The position numbers and the translations under genes were made by a program. A model generated the notes under the pieces. The model did not search any database, was not told the origin of the DNA, and was given only the letters and a program-made list of their open reading frames with translations. Positions 17,611 through 25,382 of a stretch of 64,000 nucleotides of DNA are shown here, piece after piece. The stretch spans positions 667,738 to 731,737 of the forward strand of contig NZ_AP018178.1 in NCBI RefSeq assembly GCF_002368195.1, read 5' to 3'. The stretch's first letter is position 1. Every line of letters begins with the position of its first letter. This DNA is from Calothrix sp. NIES-2100. GTDB lineage: Bacteria; Cyanobacteriota; Cyanobacteriia; Cyanobacteriales; Nostocaceae.

Positions 17611-17964
17611 CTAGACAACAAAAACGCTGAATCTATGGCTAGTATCAATATTAGTTTTAATATTAATCAAGGCTTTATCTAGCTCTTGTTGCATTTCGAT
17701 AAAACCCTGGATAACTAACTCAGGATCTTGAAATTTAACAGTATCAGTACCTGACATTTCAATAACACCATTATTAGCTGGTTTAAATTTTCTAAATTTG
17801 GCACAAACATAAAAAGGTCTATATTCTTTTTGGTTAGTTTCTCGATTAGTTCCGGTGCTATTTTCGAGTAATGTTGTTAAGAAAATATCTTCGGTACTAT
17901 CTAAATCATCAATTTGAAGATATCTTTTAACAGTTTCTAATGCTGTCGATAGATTATTGAACAT
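17611..17964 (-). CDS. Probable head-tail connector protein
   Basis: The 117-residue protein is the first gene of the minus-strand head operon, just before the portal. Its N-terminal helices with an acidic turn (LETVKRYLQIDDLDSTEDIFLTTLLEN) resemble gp6-like connectors, which bind below the portal. The remainder has no clear motif. The role rests on position and this helix pattern. Confidence 0.5.
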   Translation of the reverse strand: MFNNLSTALETVKRYLQIDDLDSTEDIFLTTLLENSTGTNRETNQKEYRPFYVCAKFRKFKPANNGVIEMSGTDTVKFQDPELVIQGFIEMQQELDKALINIKTNIDTSHRFSVFVV

Positions 17965-18019
17965 GAATTATAATATTAAGTTATAGTTATTTATATTATA
18001 CTAGTGAATTTAAGATATT
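17965..18019. promoter_or_regulatory. 55-bp divergent intergenic region of the structural genes
   Basis: This very AT-rich gap separates the minus-strand head operon from the plus-strand terminase-tail operon and must hold or receive promoters for both. Several TATAAT-like hexamers are present, but no good -35 is clear on either strand. Confidence 0.4.
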
Positions 18020-18418
18020 ATGTTTATCAAAATTACACCAGAGATTGAAGAATTATTTTTAGACAGAGTTAAAACGCTACTAGAACAAGGTGAAACTACC
18101 CAAACTGTTAAAACCAGCCAGAAAAAATCTGTAAAATCTTTATACGATGAAGATGGTCATGAAATTCCTGTAGAAGTTACTAGAAGCACCAATATTGATA
18201 AGCAAACTACATTAAATCCAACACCTAATTGGGTTCTACAACTTGTTGCTAATTCTATGACTGATCAAGCTGCTATAGAGAAGTTAACTAGAGCAGGATA
18301 TATCGTAATTAATCCGGCAGTTGTTAACGAAAAAGAATCCGAGAAAGCTAGTGGTGGTTTGAGCGCTGAAGCGATCTTTGAAATAAAAAGTAAATTATTA
18401 GGAATTGATAATGCCTAA
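18020..18418 (+). CDS. Candidate terminase small subunit
   Basis: The 132-residue protein is encoded three bases upstream of the large terminase gene. It has a helical N-terminus, a charged middle and a C-terminal helix pair (TDQAAIEKLTRAGYIVINP then LSAEAIFEIKSKLLGI). No classical helix-turn-helix is obvious. The call follows from position; it could instead be another packaging factor. Confidence 0.45.
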   Translation: MFIKITPEIEELFLDRVKTLLEQGETTQTVKTSQKKSVKSLYDEDGHEIPVEVTRSTNIDKQTTLNPTPNWVLQLVANSMTDQAAIEKLTRAGYIVINPAVVNEKESEKASGGLSAEAIFEIKSKLLGIDNA

Positions 18419-18421
18419 ATA

Positions 18422-19849
18422 ATGAAAATTATCTTAGAAACAAAAATCAAACCTAAAACGGTTCTGAATATCAATAAAACTTCCCTGGATAACATCGATA
18501 AAATATCTAGGGAAGTTTCCGATTGTTTACCCGAAGATAATAAATTATTCCGTGAATTACCACCGATACTTTTTCCCTATCAACAACAATTTTACAAAGC
18601 TGCCGAAAATCCAGAAAATAAAATATTAATTTGGGAAAAATCTAGAAGAATCGGGGCAACCTGGGCGTTAGCTGCTTATGCTGTTTTAACGGCTGCTAAA
18701 CAAAACGGTAAAAATTTTTATTATATTGGCACTAGCTTGTCAATGGCTAAAGAGTTTTTAGAAAGTTGTAGCTATTGGGTTAAACATTTTCAATTAGCTG
18801 CTAGTGAAATCAAAGAAGATTTATACGAGTCAGAAAAAGACTCTATTTTAAGTTTAAGAATTAATTTTAAGTCTAATAAAAAAGTGATGGCATTATCTAG
18901 TAAACCTAGTTCTATCAGAGGTTTACAAGGAAATGTTCTATGCGATGAATTTTCGTTCCTCACAAATCCTTTAGAGTTTTTGAAAGCTGTAAAATCAATG
19001 CTCATTTGGGGTTGTAAGGTTTTTATAGTATCAACTCATAATGGTATTGATAATCCTTTTAATGAACTTTGCGAAGCTGTAAACAAAGGTGAAGAAAAAT
19101 ATTATAAGCAGAAAAACACTTTTAAAGATGCTGTTAACCAGGGTTTGTATCAACGTATTTGTTTAACAAGTGGACAACCCTGGACTAAAGAAAATGAAAA
19201 TAAATGGGTATCAGAAATTTATGAGCAGTATGGTGATGGAGCATCAGAAGAATTAGACACTATCCCAGCAGTTTCAAATGCCAACAGTATTTTCAAAGCT
19301 TCATGGTTTAAGAAAATTTCTCAGAACGATTTACCAAAATATTTTGATTATCAAGTAATAGCTTGGGACTTTGCCGCAACTGACAAAGATACTAGTTGCT
19401 ACACGGTTGGTGTATTAATCGGGAAATATAAAGAAAATTTTTACATTTTAAATTGGTATCCATGCAAGAAAGATGCACATTCAACTCAGAATTACGTAAT
19501 TTCAACTGTTGAAAAACAACCTAAATCAGTACCAGTATTTATAGAACTTGAAGGTGGTTCACAAAGCATTCTATGGCTAGAGAACAGTTTTAAACCATTG
19601 TTAAAAGCTTATCGGGTACGTGGTGTAAAACCTGAAGGTTCTAAGGCTATTAGAGCGTTACCCTGTGCAGAAGCTGCTGAAAAAGGTAAATTTTACATAG
19701 TAAATGAACCCTGGTCAGATGATTTTCTAAAAGTTATTAATCAATTTGAAGGTGTTCCAGGTGTTCCGTTAATCAGTGATACTGGTGATGCTCTATCACT
19801 TGCATTTACTCAAGTTAACAAGGGTGTTAAAAATTTGATGGGTACTTAA
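18422..19849 (+). CDS. terL: Terminase large subunit, Mu gp28-like
   Basis: The 475-residue packaging motor has an adapted Walker A at 71-81 (WEKSRRIGATW) and a sensor-like segment FYYIGTSLSMAKEFLESC typical of Mu gp28. The Walker B region is GLQGNVLCDEFSFL (about 165-178). A nuclease domain starts at VIAWDFAATDKDTS (about 312-325) and contains further acidic residues (EGGSQS, DTGDALSLA). It cuts DNA and pumps it into the head. Mu-type TerL commonly goes with headful packaging, which is an inference here. Confidence 0.9.
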   Translation: MKIILETKIKPKTVLNINKTSLDNIDKISREVSDCLPEDNKLFRELPPILFPYQQQFYKAAENPENKILIWEKSRRIGATWALAAYAVLTAAKQNGKNFYYIGTSLSMAKEFLESCSYWVKHFQLAASEIKEDLYESEKDSILSLRINFKSNKKVMALSSKPSSIRGLQGNVLCDEFSFLTNPLEFLKAVKSMLIWGCKVFIVSTHNGIDNPFNELCEAVNKGEEKYYKQKNTFKDAVNQGLYQRICLTSGQPWTKENENKWVSEIYEQYGDGASEELDTIPAVSNANSIFKASWFKKISQNDLPKYFDYQVIAWDFAATDKDTSCYTVGVLIGKYKENFYILNWYPCKKDAHSTQNYVISTVEKQPKSVPVFIELEGGSQSILWLENSFKPLLKAYRVRGVKPEGSKAIRALPCAEAAEKGKFYIVNEPWSDDFLKVINQFEGVPGVPLISDTGDALSLAFTQVNKGVKNLMGT

Positions 19850-19873
19850 AAATATTTTATTAATTTATTATTT

Positions 19874-20230
19874 ATGCCTAGAACATTTTACGAAACTAAC
19901 GCAGTAATTCAAATCAATCAATTGATTATAGAAGTATCTATAAAACTTGATCAAAATACTAGAACTTTTGAAGCTACAGGTATTGAAAATGAAAGAAACT
20001 TTTTTGTTGGTAATGTAGTCAATTCTAATCAGGTTGAATATTGGCTGTTACCTAGTGAAATTCAAAACGGTACTAAAACAATCATCACTATCGATAACAA
20101 TGTTCAAGGTGATTTTATTTTCCAAAACGTTCATAGAACCAGATTTAAAGAATTAGAAAAAATCTTTGGGCAAACTTTTAAAGGTTCTATGATTCCTAAA
20201 AAATCTTATAGTCCTAATGACTGGTCATGA
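19874..20230 (+). CDS. Unrecognised small structural protein
   Basis: The 118-residue beta-rich protein lies 24 bases after the terminase gene and overlaps the next gene by four bases, so it belongs to the same operon. It has no known motif. Between terminase and the gp10-like gene one expects head-tail completion proteins, and that is the most likely role. Confidence 0.55.
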   Translation: MPRTFYETNAVIQINQLIIEVSIKLDQNTRTFEATGIENERNFFVGNVVNSNQVEYWLLPSEIQNGTKTIITIDNNVQGDFIFQNVHRTRFKELEKIFGQTFKGSMIPKKSYSPNDWS

Positions 20231-20556
20231 ACATTCAAAGTCAGATTGAAAAAATTAAACAACAAGTTGCTGAAAAAATCCACAGAGGTTCTGGTCGTTC
20301 TGTTGAAATTATCAGGAATGTTACACCTGTAGACACTCAGCGACTTTTTGAAAGTATTGAAGCTGAAAAACCTGTTATCCAGGGTAACAATGTCTGCTGT
20401 AAAATCCGTTTAGGTGGTAAAACTCTTTACGGTATCAAACGCGAACAGAACATTAAACGGGCTGTAAATTACGCTGTTTATGTCGAAGCTAAAACAGGTT
20501 TTGTCAGATCTTCAGTACCACAAATACGTTCAGAAATTTTATCAGAATTTCAATAA
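20227..20556 (+). CDS. HK97 gp10-like head-tail/neck protein
   Basis: The 109-residue protein has the gp10-like core: an N-terminal helix, then IIRNVTPVDTQRLFESI (the T-PVDTGRL motif), a beta-hairpin GGKTLYG, and NYAVYVEAKTGF, matching the YA-YVE motif of this family. Such proteins sit at the neck and help join head to tail. The ATG overlaps the stop of the preceding gene (ATGA). Confidence 0.75.
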   Translation: MNIQSQIEKIKQQVAEKIHRGSGRSVEIIRNVTPVDTQRLFESIEAEKPVIQGNNVCCKIRLGGKTLYGIKREQNIKRAVNYAVYVEAKTGFVRSSVPQIRSEILSEFQ

Positions 20557-20594
20557 ATTATAAGTTTTACTTATTACATTAATTTTACTTATGA

Positions 20595-20624
20595 TATAAT
20601 ACTTTTAGGTTAGAAAGTATTATA
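20595..20624. promoter_or_regulatory. AT-rich hairpin overlapping a TATAAT box
   Basis: TATAATACTTT (20595-20605) pairs perfectly with AAAGTATTATA (20614-20624), about 15 bases before the gene at 20638. It resembles the hairpins at 15885 and 25341, so it may be a promoter-operator or attenuator. Confidence 0.4.
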
Positions 20625-20637
20625 TTCTCTGATAACT

Positions 20638-21021
20638 TTGATGACTTCAGGTTTCCAAATAAGAAAAGAAATTTTTGATTATTTGACTGCAAACTTAAAC
20701 GGTATTGCAGAGATATTACCTGAACATCCATCAGGGAATTTAAGCAACTTTAATCTACCTAAAATAGTTGTGAGTATTATTCGTGATAATGCATCTGGTA
20801 GATATATTTCAAATGAAATAAAAAACCCAGAGATACAAATAACTATTTACACACAAAAAGAACTTCAACTTACAAAACCCAATGGAATCCTTGAACGTGT
20901 TGAAACATTGATGAACACTTTTAGAACATCTACAAATTTCAACAAAATCAAGGATTTTTATTTAGGTTATGTACAAGAAGTTATGAGTTACTGTGGTTAT
21001 TTCGTTTACAGATTCTATTAA
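20638..21021 (+). CDS. Probable tail terminator protein
   Basis: The 127-residue protein has the order expected of tail terminators: an N-terminal helix (IRKEIFDYLTANLNG), a strand KIVVSIIRD, a strand EIQITIYTQ and a helix ILERVETLMNTF. It is encoded directly before the major tail protein, the normal place for this gene. It would cap the tail tube at the head side. The ATG pair at 20638/20641 leaves the exact start open. Confidence 0.6.
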   Translation: MMTSGFQIRKEIFDYLTANLNGIAEILPEHPSGNLSNFNLPKIVVSIIRDNASGRYISNEIKNPEIQITIYTQKELQLTKPNGILERVETLMNTFRTSTNFNKIKDFYLGYVQEVMSYCGYFVYRFY

Positions 21022-21042
21022 TATTAAGAGGATTTAAAATTA

Positions 21043-21870
21043 ATGGCTAAACTTCGTGGGCCAGCCGAATTTACAATTATCACACCAGCCTTAACACTTA
21101 CTGAACTTAAAGGGTTAGCTACAACCCTGGTAACAACTTATCAAAATACAGCAGATTTTACAGTTGCTGCTTGTTCTACAACTTCAGGAAGTACAGCAGT
21201 AACTACAAGTACCGCCAACGGTTTTCAAAACGTTCAAGTAGGTATGGCGGTTTCTGGTACTGGTATTCCCGCAGGTACTTATGTTGCTGCTAAAGGTTCT
21301 AGTACCAGCATCACTTTGAGCGCTAATGCAACTGCAACTGGTGCAAGTGTCACACTAACCTTTACACCATTGAACGTTGTCATTAAAGCTTCTGACCAGT
21401 TAGAAGCTGCAACGGTGAACATAGAAGAAATGTATCAGGATAACCTAACTCAAGCTTCTATGGCTCCATTCAACAAAACCAAAGTTGGTATGACAGCTAA
21501 CGCTCAAGTATCAATTGCAGACGATCGAATTGACTTGATGCGAGTTGCCACAAACGCTGCTGCTTACCAGGGTAGTGCTGGTTTAGCTGGTGGTTTACCA
21601 GAGTTGATTACAATGGGTGATGACTCTGGATTAACAACCGGATCTCTTGAACTTCCATATCGTACTGTAGTAATTAGACCTTATGTCGGTGGTGATCCTT
21701 CAACAGATCCAACACTCTGGTACATCTTCCCTTATGCAGGTGTTGAAGGTAAATTAAACCTATCTTTCTCTATTCAAAACCAAAGAGCGTACAACATAAC
21801 TTTCACAGCTTATGACCCTAACGAAACCAACTACAAAGTGTTACGTGGTCAATCTAGTTTGTTGCCGTAA
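21043..21870 (+). CDS. Major tail tube protein
   Basis: The 275-residue protein has the size and position of a siphovirus tail tube protein. Residues about 45-105 form an inserted module with VQVGMAVSGTGIPAGTYV, also present in the tail spike at 5819-9316. The flanking parts (IEEMYQDNLTQAS and AYNITFTAYDPNE) are beta-rich. A good Shine-Dalgarno (AAGAGGA) precedes the ATG and a strong terminator follows. High expression is expected. Confidence 0.75.
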   Translation: MAKLRGPAEFTIITPALTLTELKGLATTLVTTYQNTADFTVAACSTTSGSTAVTTSTANGFQNVQVGMAVSGTGIPAGTYVAAKGSSTSITLSANATATGASVTLTFTPLNVVIKASDQLEAATVNIEEMYQDNLTQASMAPFNKTKVGMTANAQVSIADDRIDLMRVATNAAAYQGSAGLAGGLPELITMGDDSGLTTGSLELPYRTVVIRPYVGGDPSTDPTLWYIFPYAGVEGKLNLSFSIQNQRAYNITFTAYDPNETNYKVLRGQSSLLP

Positions 21871-21924
21871 TCTAGCAATCGCTAACTGGTTTTAAAATTT
21901 GGTAGCTAAGTAATGGACAACATT

Positions 21925-21954
21925 ACCCTAGACTTTAAATCTAGGGTTTTTTTA
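21925..21954 (+). terminator. Strong intrinsic terminator after the major tail gene
   Basis: ACCCTAGA (21925-21932) pairs with TCTAGGGT (21940-21947), followed by a run of T. It ends the terminase-tail transcript. It also lies about 50 bases into any RNA started by the minus-strand promoter at 22010-22038. Confidence 0.85.
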
Positions 21955-22038
21955 TTTGTCTGGCAATTCAAAAAGTCACTTTTCAATTTTAAAAATATAG
22001 AATTTATTTGCTATAGCATAAAAGTTTAAATTTGTCAA
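21953..22038 (-). promoter_or_regulatory. Promoter-operator cassette pointing into a terminator
   Basis: On the minus strand TTGACA (22038-22033), 17 bases and TATAGC (22015-22010) are followed by AAAAAGTCACTTTTC (21970-21984) and TGTCTGGCA (21954-21962). The whole block matches 4861-4948. RNA started near 22003 would run into the terminator at 21925-21954, making a product of roughly 80 nt with no gene. Confidence 0.65.
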
Positions 22039-22083
22039 GGGTAATATAGACTAGTTTTGCAGCTTGATCTGTAACAATAAAAA

Positions 22084-22109
22084 ATCCCTGGTTGTTTTTG
22101 ACCAGGGAT
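22084..22109. terminator. Hairpin downstream of the Cys-rich protein gene
   Basis: ATCCCTGGT (22084-22092) pairs with ACCAGGGAT (22101-22109). It would end minus-strand transcription from the three small genes to its right. Both arms contain the CCCTGG motif. Confidence 0.6.
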
Positions 22110-22134
22110 AACAGTTATTCAAGTTTTAGAAATT
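22093..22134 (-). repeat. 42-bp gene-end repeat, copy 1 (copy 2 at 22441-22482)
   Basis: The block TGTTTTTGACCAGGGATAAC ... AAGTTTTAGAAATT occurs just past the 3' ends of two adjacent minus-strand genes (22137 and 22481). As at 1072 and 1974, identical spacers follow successive genes. Confidence 0.65.
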
Positions 22135-22136
22135 GG

Positions 22137-22427
22137 TTAAATCAGATTTCCAACTTTAAAGCTATGAGCGTTAAACCAACCAGAATGAGTTTCTAAAAAC
22201 TTTTTATCATCCTGATATTTTTCATCAGTTAAAAAATATTCTTTGTTGACCGATTTAATTTTATCTAATTCTGTCGTTTCTTGACAAACTAAAACATACT
22301 GTGTTGGTGCTAAAAATTGAAAGTCTTTAATCAAATGACAATGGTTTGAAACTTGATATCTTTGACATCCGTAATTATTAGTTTTAGCGTTAAAATAAGG
22401 ACATTGAATAGCTTTACAAACGTTCAT
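22137..22427 (-). CDS. Small Cys-rich protein, possibly metal-binding
   Basis: The 96-residue protein has Cys4, Cys9, Cys21 and Cys30 in its first third (CKAIQC then GCQRY and HCH), a pattern that could bind zinc or an iron-sulfur cluster. The rest is hydrophilic. It lies in a three-gene minus-strand group with an RHH-like protein. No family is recognised. Confidence 0.5.
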   Translation of the reverse strand: MNVCKAIQCPYFNAKTNNYGCQRYQVSNHCHLIKDFQFLAPTQYVLVCQETTELDKIKSVNKEYFLTDEKYQDDKKFLETHSGWFNAHSFKVGNLI

Positions 22428-22480
22428 TTTTTTTACTCGTTGTTTTTGACCAGGGATAACATTTGTTCAAGTTTTAGAAA

Positions 22481-22753
22481 TTATCCAACAATTTCTAGAC
22501 CATTTAAAAATTCTTCGGGATAAACATCATACTCTAACGAAACTCTTTGTACCGTTTCTGTTGTGTAATACTTATCCCATTTTTCTATTCTATTTAGATA
22601 ATCTCTGTGAGCTATTGCGTTCTCTTTTGTTGCTTCATCGGTTCCGAAAAATAAAGAACTATCGTGACCTCTGAGTCTGGAAAAACATTGGTATGCTTGC
22701 TCATTTGAACGATGAGTTTTAATTACATGCCAAGAGAAAGGGTGTTGAATCAT
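22481..22753 (-). CDS. Unrecognised small protein
   Basis: The 90-residue frame lies between the Cys-rich and RHH-like genes in the same direction. It is rich in His, Tyr and charged residues (HRSNEQAYQCFSRLRGHD, RDYLNRIEKWDKYY). No motif points to a function. Regular spacing and the shared spacer repeat support a real gene. Confidence 0.5.
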   Translation of the reverse strand: MIQHPFSWHVIKTHRSNEQAYQCFSRLRGHDSSLFFGTDEATKENAIAHRDYLNRIEKWDKYYTTETVQRVSLEYDVYPEEFLNGLEIVG

Positions 22754-22785
22754 TGTAATTACCTGCTATGTTTGCAATCATTGAG

Positions 22786-23130
22786 TTAAAGTAAACGCTC
22801 ATGAGAAAAATCAACTAAAGAGTTTAGTTGCTCAATTGCAGCCTGTAAATTATCTTCACTAACATTATTAAAGACTATGTGGTTTGAACCCGCATAAAGT
22901 GAATACAGAGTTAACGTTGAATTTCCAGACAAATCTTTGTCAATAGATATAGAATAATCCGGGTCTTTTGTCTGGATATTTTCACGTATTACACGGCTAT
23001 TAGCGTAAGCTTCAATCGCATCAGAAACAACATCATTCATACTTTTTTGGTCAATTTCAGAAATCTTTTTAACAATTGTGTGCAATCTCGGTGATAACCG
23101 TAAGCTTATGGCAACTTTTGAGTTGTTCAT
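22786..23130 (-). CDS. Ribbon-helix-helix-type DNA-binding protein
   Basis: The 114-residue protein begins with a strand plus two helices, VAISLRLSPRLHTIVKKI then KSMNDVVSDAIEAYANS, the usual arrangement of Arc/CopG-like regulators. The second half is a separate beta-alpha domain (about 60-110). It is the first gene of a three-gene operon beside repeat B and is a candidate for binding the many 15-bp palindromes, although that is only inference. Confidence 0.6.
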   Translation of the reverse strand: MNNSKVAISLRLSPRLHTIVKKISEIDQKSMNDVVSDAIEAYANSRVIRENIQTKDPDYSISIDKDLSGNSTLTLYSLYAGSNHIVFNNVSEDNLQAAIEQLNSLVDFSHERLL

Positions 23131-23240
23131 GTGTCTGTGCTGTTCACTATTCTTTTAGTATAAACCTAGTTTAAACCAAATGACTGTTTGTTTACATTTC
23201 TTTACAATTCAGATGTGAATAACACTCGACAAATACCTAC

Positions 23241-24181
23241 CTATTGTCAATAAAACATCTTATTGCAAATAACTGTACTAGAGTATTTTTACTTATTAAG
23301 TACTACTGTAATAGTACAGATATTCTCAATAAGCTCGATATTCTCAATAAGACTACAAAAAATTTTGTAGTTTTTTGTAATAGTTTTTGTAGAAATTACA
23401 AACTACAAAAACCTTATGTAGCAAGGTTTTTGTAATAGTTTTTGTAGATTTTGTAGTTTTGAGCCGGATATAAATCTCTACAGGTGTACTAGTACAGGTG
23501 TACTATCAAAGTGTACTAGTAAAATTTATACAAACTAGTACTATCAAAGGCTTATAGAAATCTATGATTTAATCTGGCTAGAGAAAAATAATCAAAAAAT
23601 TATGTAGTCCAGGGTAGTTGTACTAACAAAAACCTGAGTAAATCATAAAAAATCTAAATAAGTATTTTTACTTATAAATTTGTACTAGTTATATAAAGGA
23701 TAAATTAATATAAGTTTTTCTTATACTTCTTTATGTTTTATATATGTAATACAAATTAAATAGATTATTTGTACTAGTTTAAGTATTTATAACTATTTAG
23801 GTTTTTTACTGATTACATACCCTGGACTACATAATTTTTTAATTATTTTTCTCTGACCATAGAAAACTAGATATTCATATAAGTCTTGATATATAAGATT
23901 TTCTTGTACTACAAAACTACCTGTTTTTATATTACAGACATACTACAAAGCTCTAGAGATTTATATCCGGCTCAAAACTACAAAATCTACAAAAACTATT
24001 ACAAAATCCTTGCTACATAAGGTTTTTGTAGTTTGTAATTTCTACAAAAACTATTACAAAAAACTACAAAAAATTTTGTAGTCTTATTGAGAATATTCGA
24101 GTTATTGAGAATATCTGTACTATTACAGTAGTACAAGTAAGTATAAATGCTTAAAATAGTATATGTATAAGCTAAACTTAT
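23241..24181. repeat. 941-bp quasi-palindromic repeat, copy B (inverted relative to A)
   Basis: This copy reads as the reverse complement of 3313-4253, including the unequal central parts, so the whole unit is flipped and not merely its arms. The two copies enclose about 19 kb containing CRISPR, tail fibres, head genes, terminase and part of the tail genes. Recombination between them would invert that block. It carries the same iterated TTTTTGTAG / TTTGTAATAG units. Confidence 0.85.
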
Positions 24182-24382
24182 TGATTTATAAGATGTTGCT
24201 CGATAGCCAACAGTTGACAACCATTAACCAGGACTAATAGTTGTTTACCCTGGTCTACAACGCTCTAGAACATGGCTAATCTGTAAGCTTGATAGTTTGT
24301 GCTATTTGACTGATTTTAAGGTTTTCTAGACTATCTATATAATGGTCATTCGTTAAATATTCAAAATAGTTCTTTAATACTG

Positions 24383-24454
24383 TTGACAAATATAATATTA
24401 TGTGCTATAGAGAAACATTTATAATTATTGCTGAATTCCAAAAAGTGACTTTTT
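24383..24454 (+). promoter_or_regulatory. Promoter and operator of the tail chaperone-tape measure operon
   Basis: TTGACA (24383-24388), 17 bases and TGC-TATAGA (24406-24411) form the fourth member of the promoter family. The palindrome AAAAAGTGACTTTTT (24440-24454) lies about 20-35 bases below the start point, as at the nucleotide operon. Confidence 0.75.
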
Positions 24455-24505
24455 ATTTAGCATGATAAAATGTTATAGATAATTGTCTATTCATTAGTTA
24501 AGTTT

Positions 24506-25012
24506 ATGAAATCTGTCAAAATATTTGATAAAGTTCTGGACAAAGTAAAACCTATTTTAGAGATTCAAGATTTAAATTTAAAGGTTTATCACCCCAATAT
24601 TTTGAGTAAAGCTGCAAGTTTATCAATTTTCGATACTCAGAATGAGGTTAGTTTTTTAAATGATAAGTTGTCTAAAAAATCTGATGAATTATCGAAACTT
24701 TCTAGTGTTGACAAACTTGATCAGAAAAACTTGGATCAGCGTAAAGCTATTACCAGGGAAATTACAGCTATTAATGATGAAATTGATAAAAACATCTACA
24801 ACTATGTAGAAACGCTTTGTAAACTTAAACCCGGTAAATTAAAGGAAATCGTTGAGGAATTTTACAACGATAACGAAGATTTAGATTATCCCAAAGAAAA
24901 ATTGGTGTCCGATTTGTTCAATGAAATTAACCAAGCTTTGTCTGAGTACAACGAAAAAGAATTGGAAAAGCGTGGTATCTCTGGTCAAGATGATAGTGAA
25001 AAAAACGTGTAA
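24506..25012 (+). CDS. Tail assembly chaperone (gpG-like)
   Basis: The 168-residue helical, charged protein occupies the slot between tail tube and tape measure genes where phages encode tail assembly chaperones. It ends shortly after a slippery heptamer A AAA AAC at 25000-25006. A -1 shift there fuses its first 167 residues to the next frame, giving a gpGT-like protein. The free form should be the major product. Sequence similarity to known gpG is not visible; the call rests on position, helical character and the frameshift site. Confidence 0.7.
   Translation: MKSVKIFDKVLDKVKPILEIQDLNLKVYHPNILSKAASLSIFDTQNEVSFLNDKLSKKSDELSKLSSVDKLDQKNLDQRKAITREITAINDEIDKNIYNYVETLCKLKPGKLKEIVEEFYNDNEDLDYPKEKLVSDLFNEINQALSEYNEKELEKRGISGQDDSEKNV
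25000..25006 (+). other. Programmed -1 ribosomal frameshift site (A AAA AAC)
   Basis: The codons GAA-AAA-AAC-GTG-TAA contain the classic slippery heptamer A AAA AAC in the correct phase. The stop follows one codon later. The -1 frame is open onward from 25006 to 25320 with no stop. Confidence 0.8.
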
Positions 25013-25320
25013 AGGCTGAGGTTTATTTAGAAAAAGTTCTGAACGAACTAGCAATATTCAGACATTTCTATCATTTGTCAAGACAAGAAGCTTTAGAGTT
25101 ACCTGTTTGGGAATATGAAAACCTGTTAGAAAATTATCAACGTATTGAAGCCGAAAAAACCCTTTATAACTTATATAGTGCTGGCGCGGGCTTCAATGGT
25201 GGTGATTTTGCTAAAGAATTTGTAGAAACCTTGCAAAGTAAAATGAGTTTCCAAAGTATTGAAAATGAATCTGAAATGTTAACACCAGATAAGCTACCGT
25301 TTAATATCCCTAGTTTGTAG
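25006..25320 (+). CDS. T extension of the tail assembly chaperone, made by -1 frameshift
   Basis: The -1 frame gives 104 residues starting RVKAEVYLEKVLNELA, passing through HLSRQEALELPVWEYENLL and ending FNIPSL. The Leu-Pro-(hydrophobic)-Glu-Tyr pattern is typical of gpT-like extensions. A TTG inside (25075) has no clear ribosome binding site, so fusion to the upstream chaperone (271 residues in all) is the better reading. The fusion would recruit tape measure and tube subunits during tail assembly. Confidence 0.75.
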   Translation, partial: RVKAEVYLEKVLNELAIFRHFYHLSRQEALELPVWEYENLLENYQRIEAEKTLYNLYSAGAGFNGGDFAKEFVETLQSKMSFQSIENESEMLTPDKLPFNIPSL

Positions 25321-25340
25321 TATAAAGAATACTTATCATA

Positions 25341-25375
25341 ATATGGTATAATGAAAACATATAATTATACCATAT
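25341..25375 (+). promoter_or_regulatory. 12-bp inverted repeat just before the tape measure gene
   Basis: ATATGGTATAAT (25341-25352) pairs with ATTATACCATAT (25364-25375), followed by TTTTTA and then the ATG at 25383. It contains a TATAAT and could be a promoter-operator, an attenuator, or a stem limiting tape measure translation. Confidence 0.45.
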
Positions 25376-25382
25376 TTTTATC

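Noticed and set aside
23244..24220. Short open frames in repeat B (23244-23435 plus, 23999-24220 minus)
   Set aside because: They are the same translated repeat arms as in copy A.
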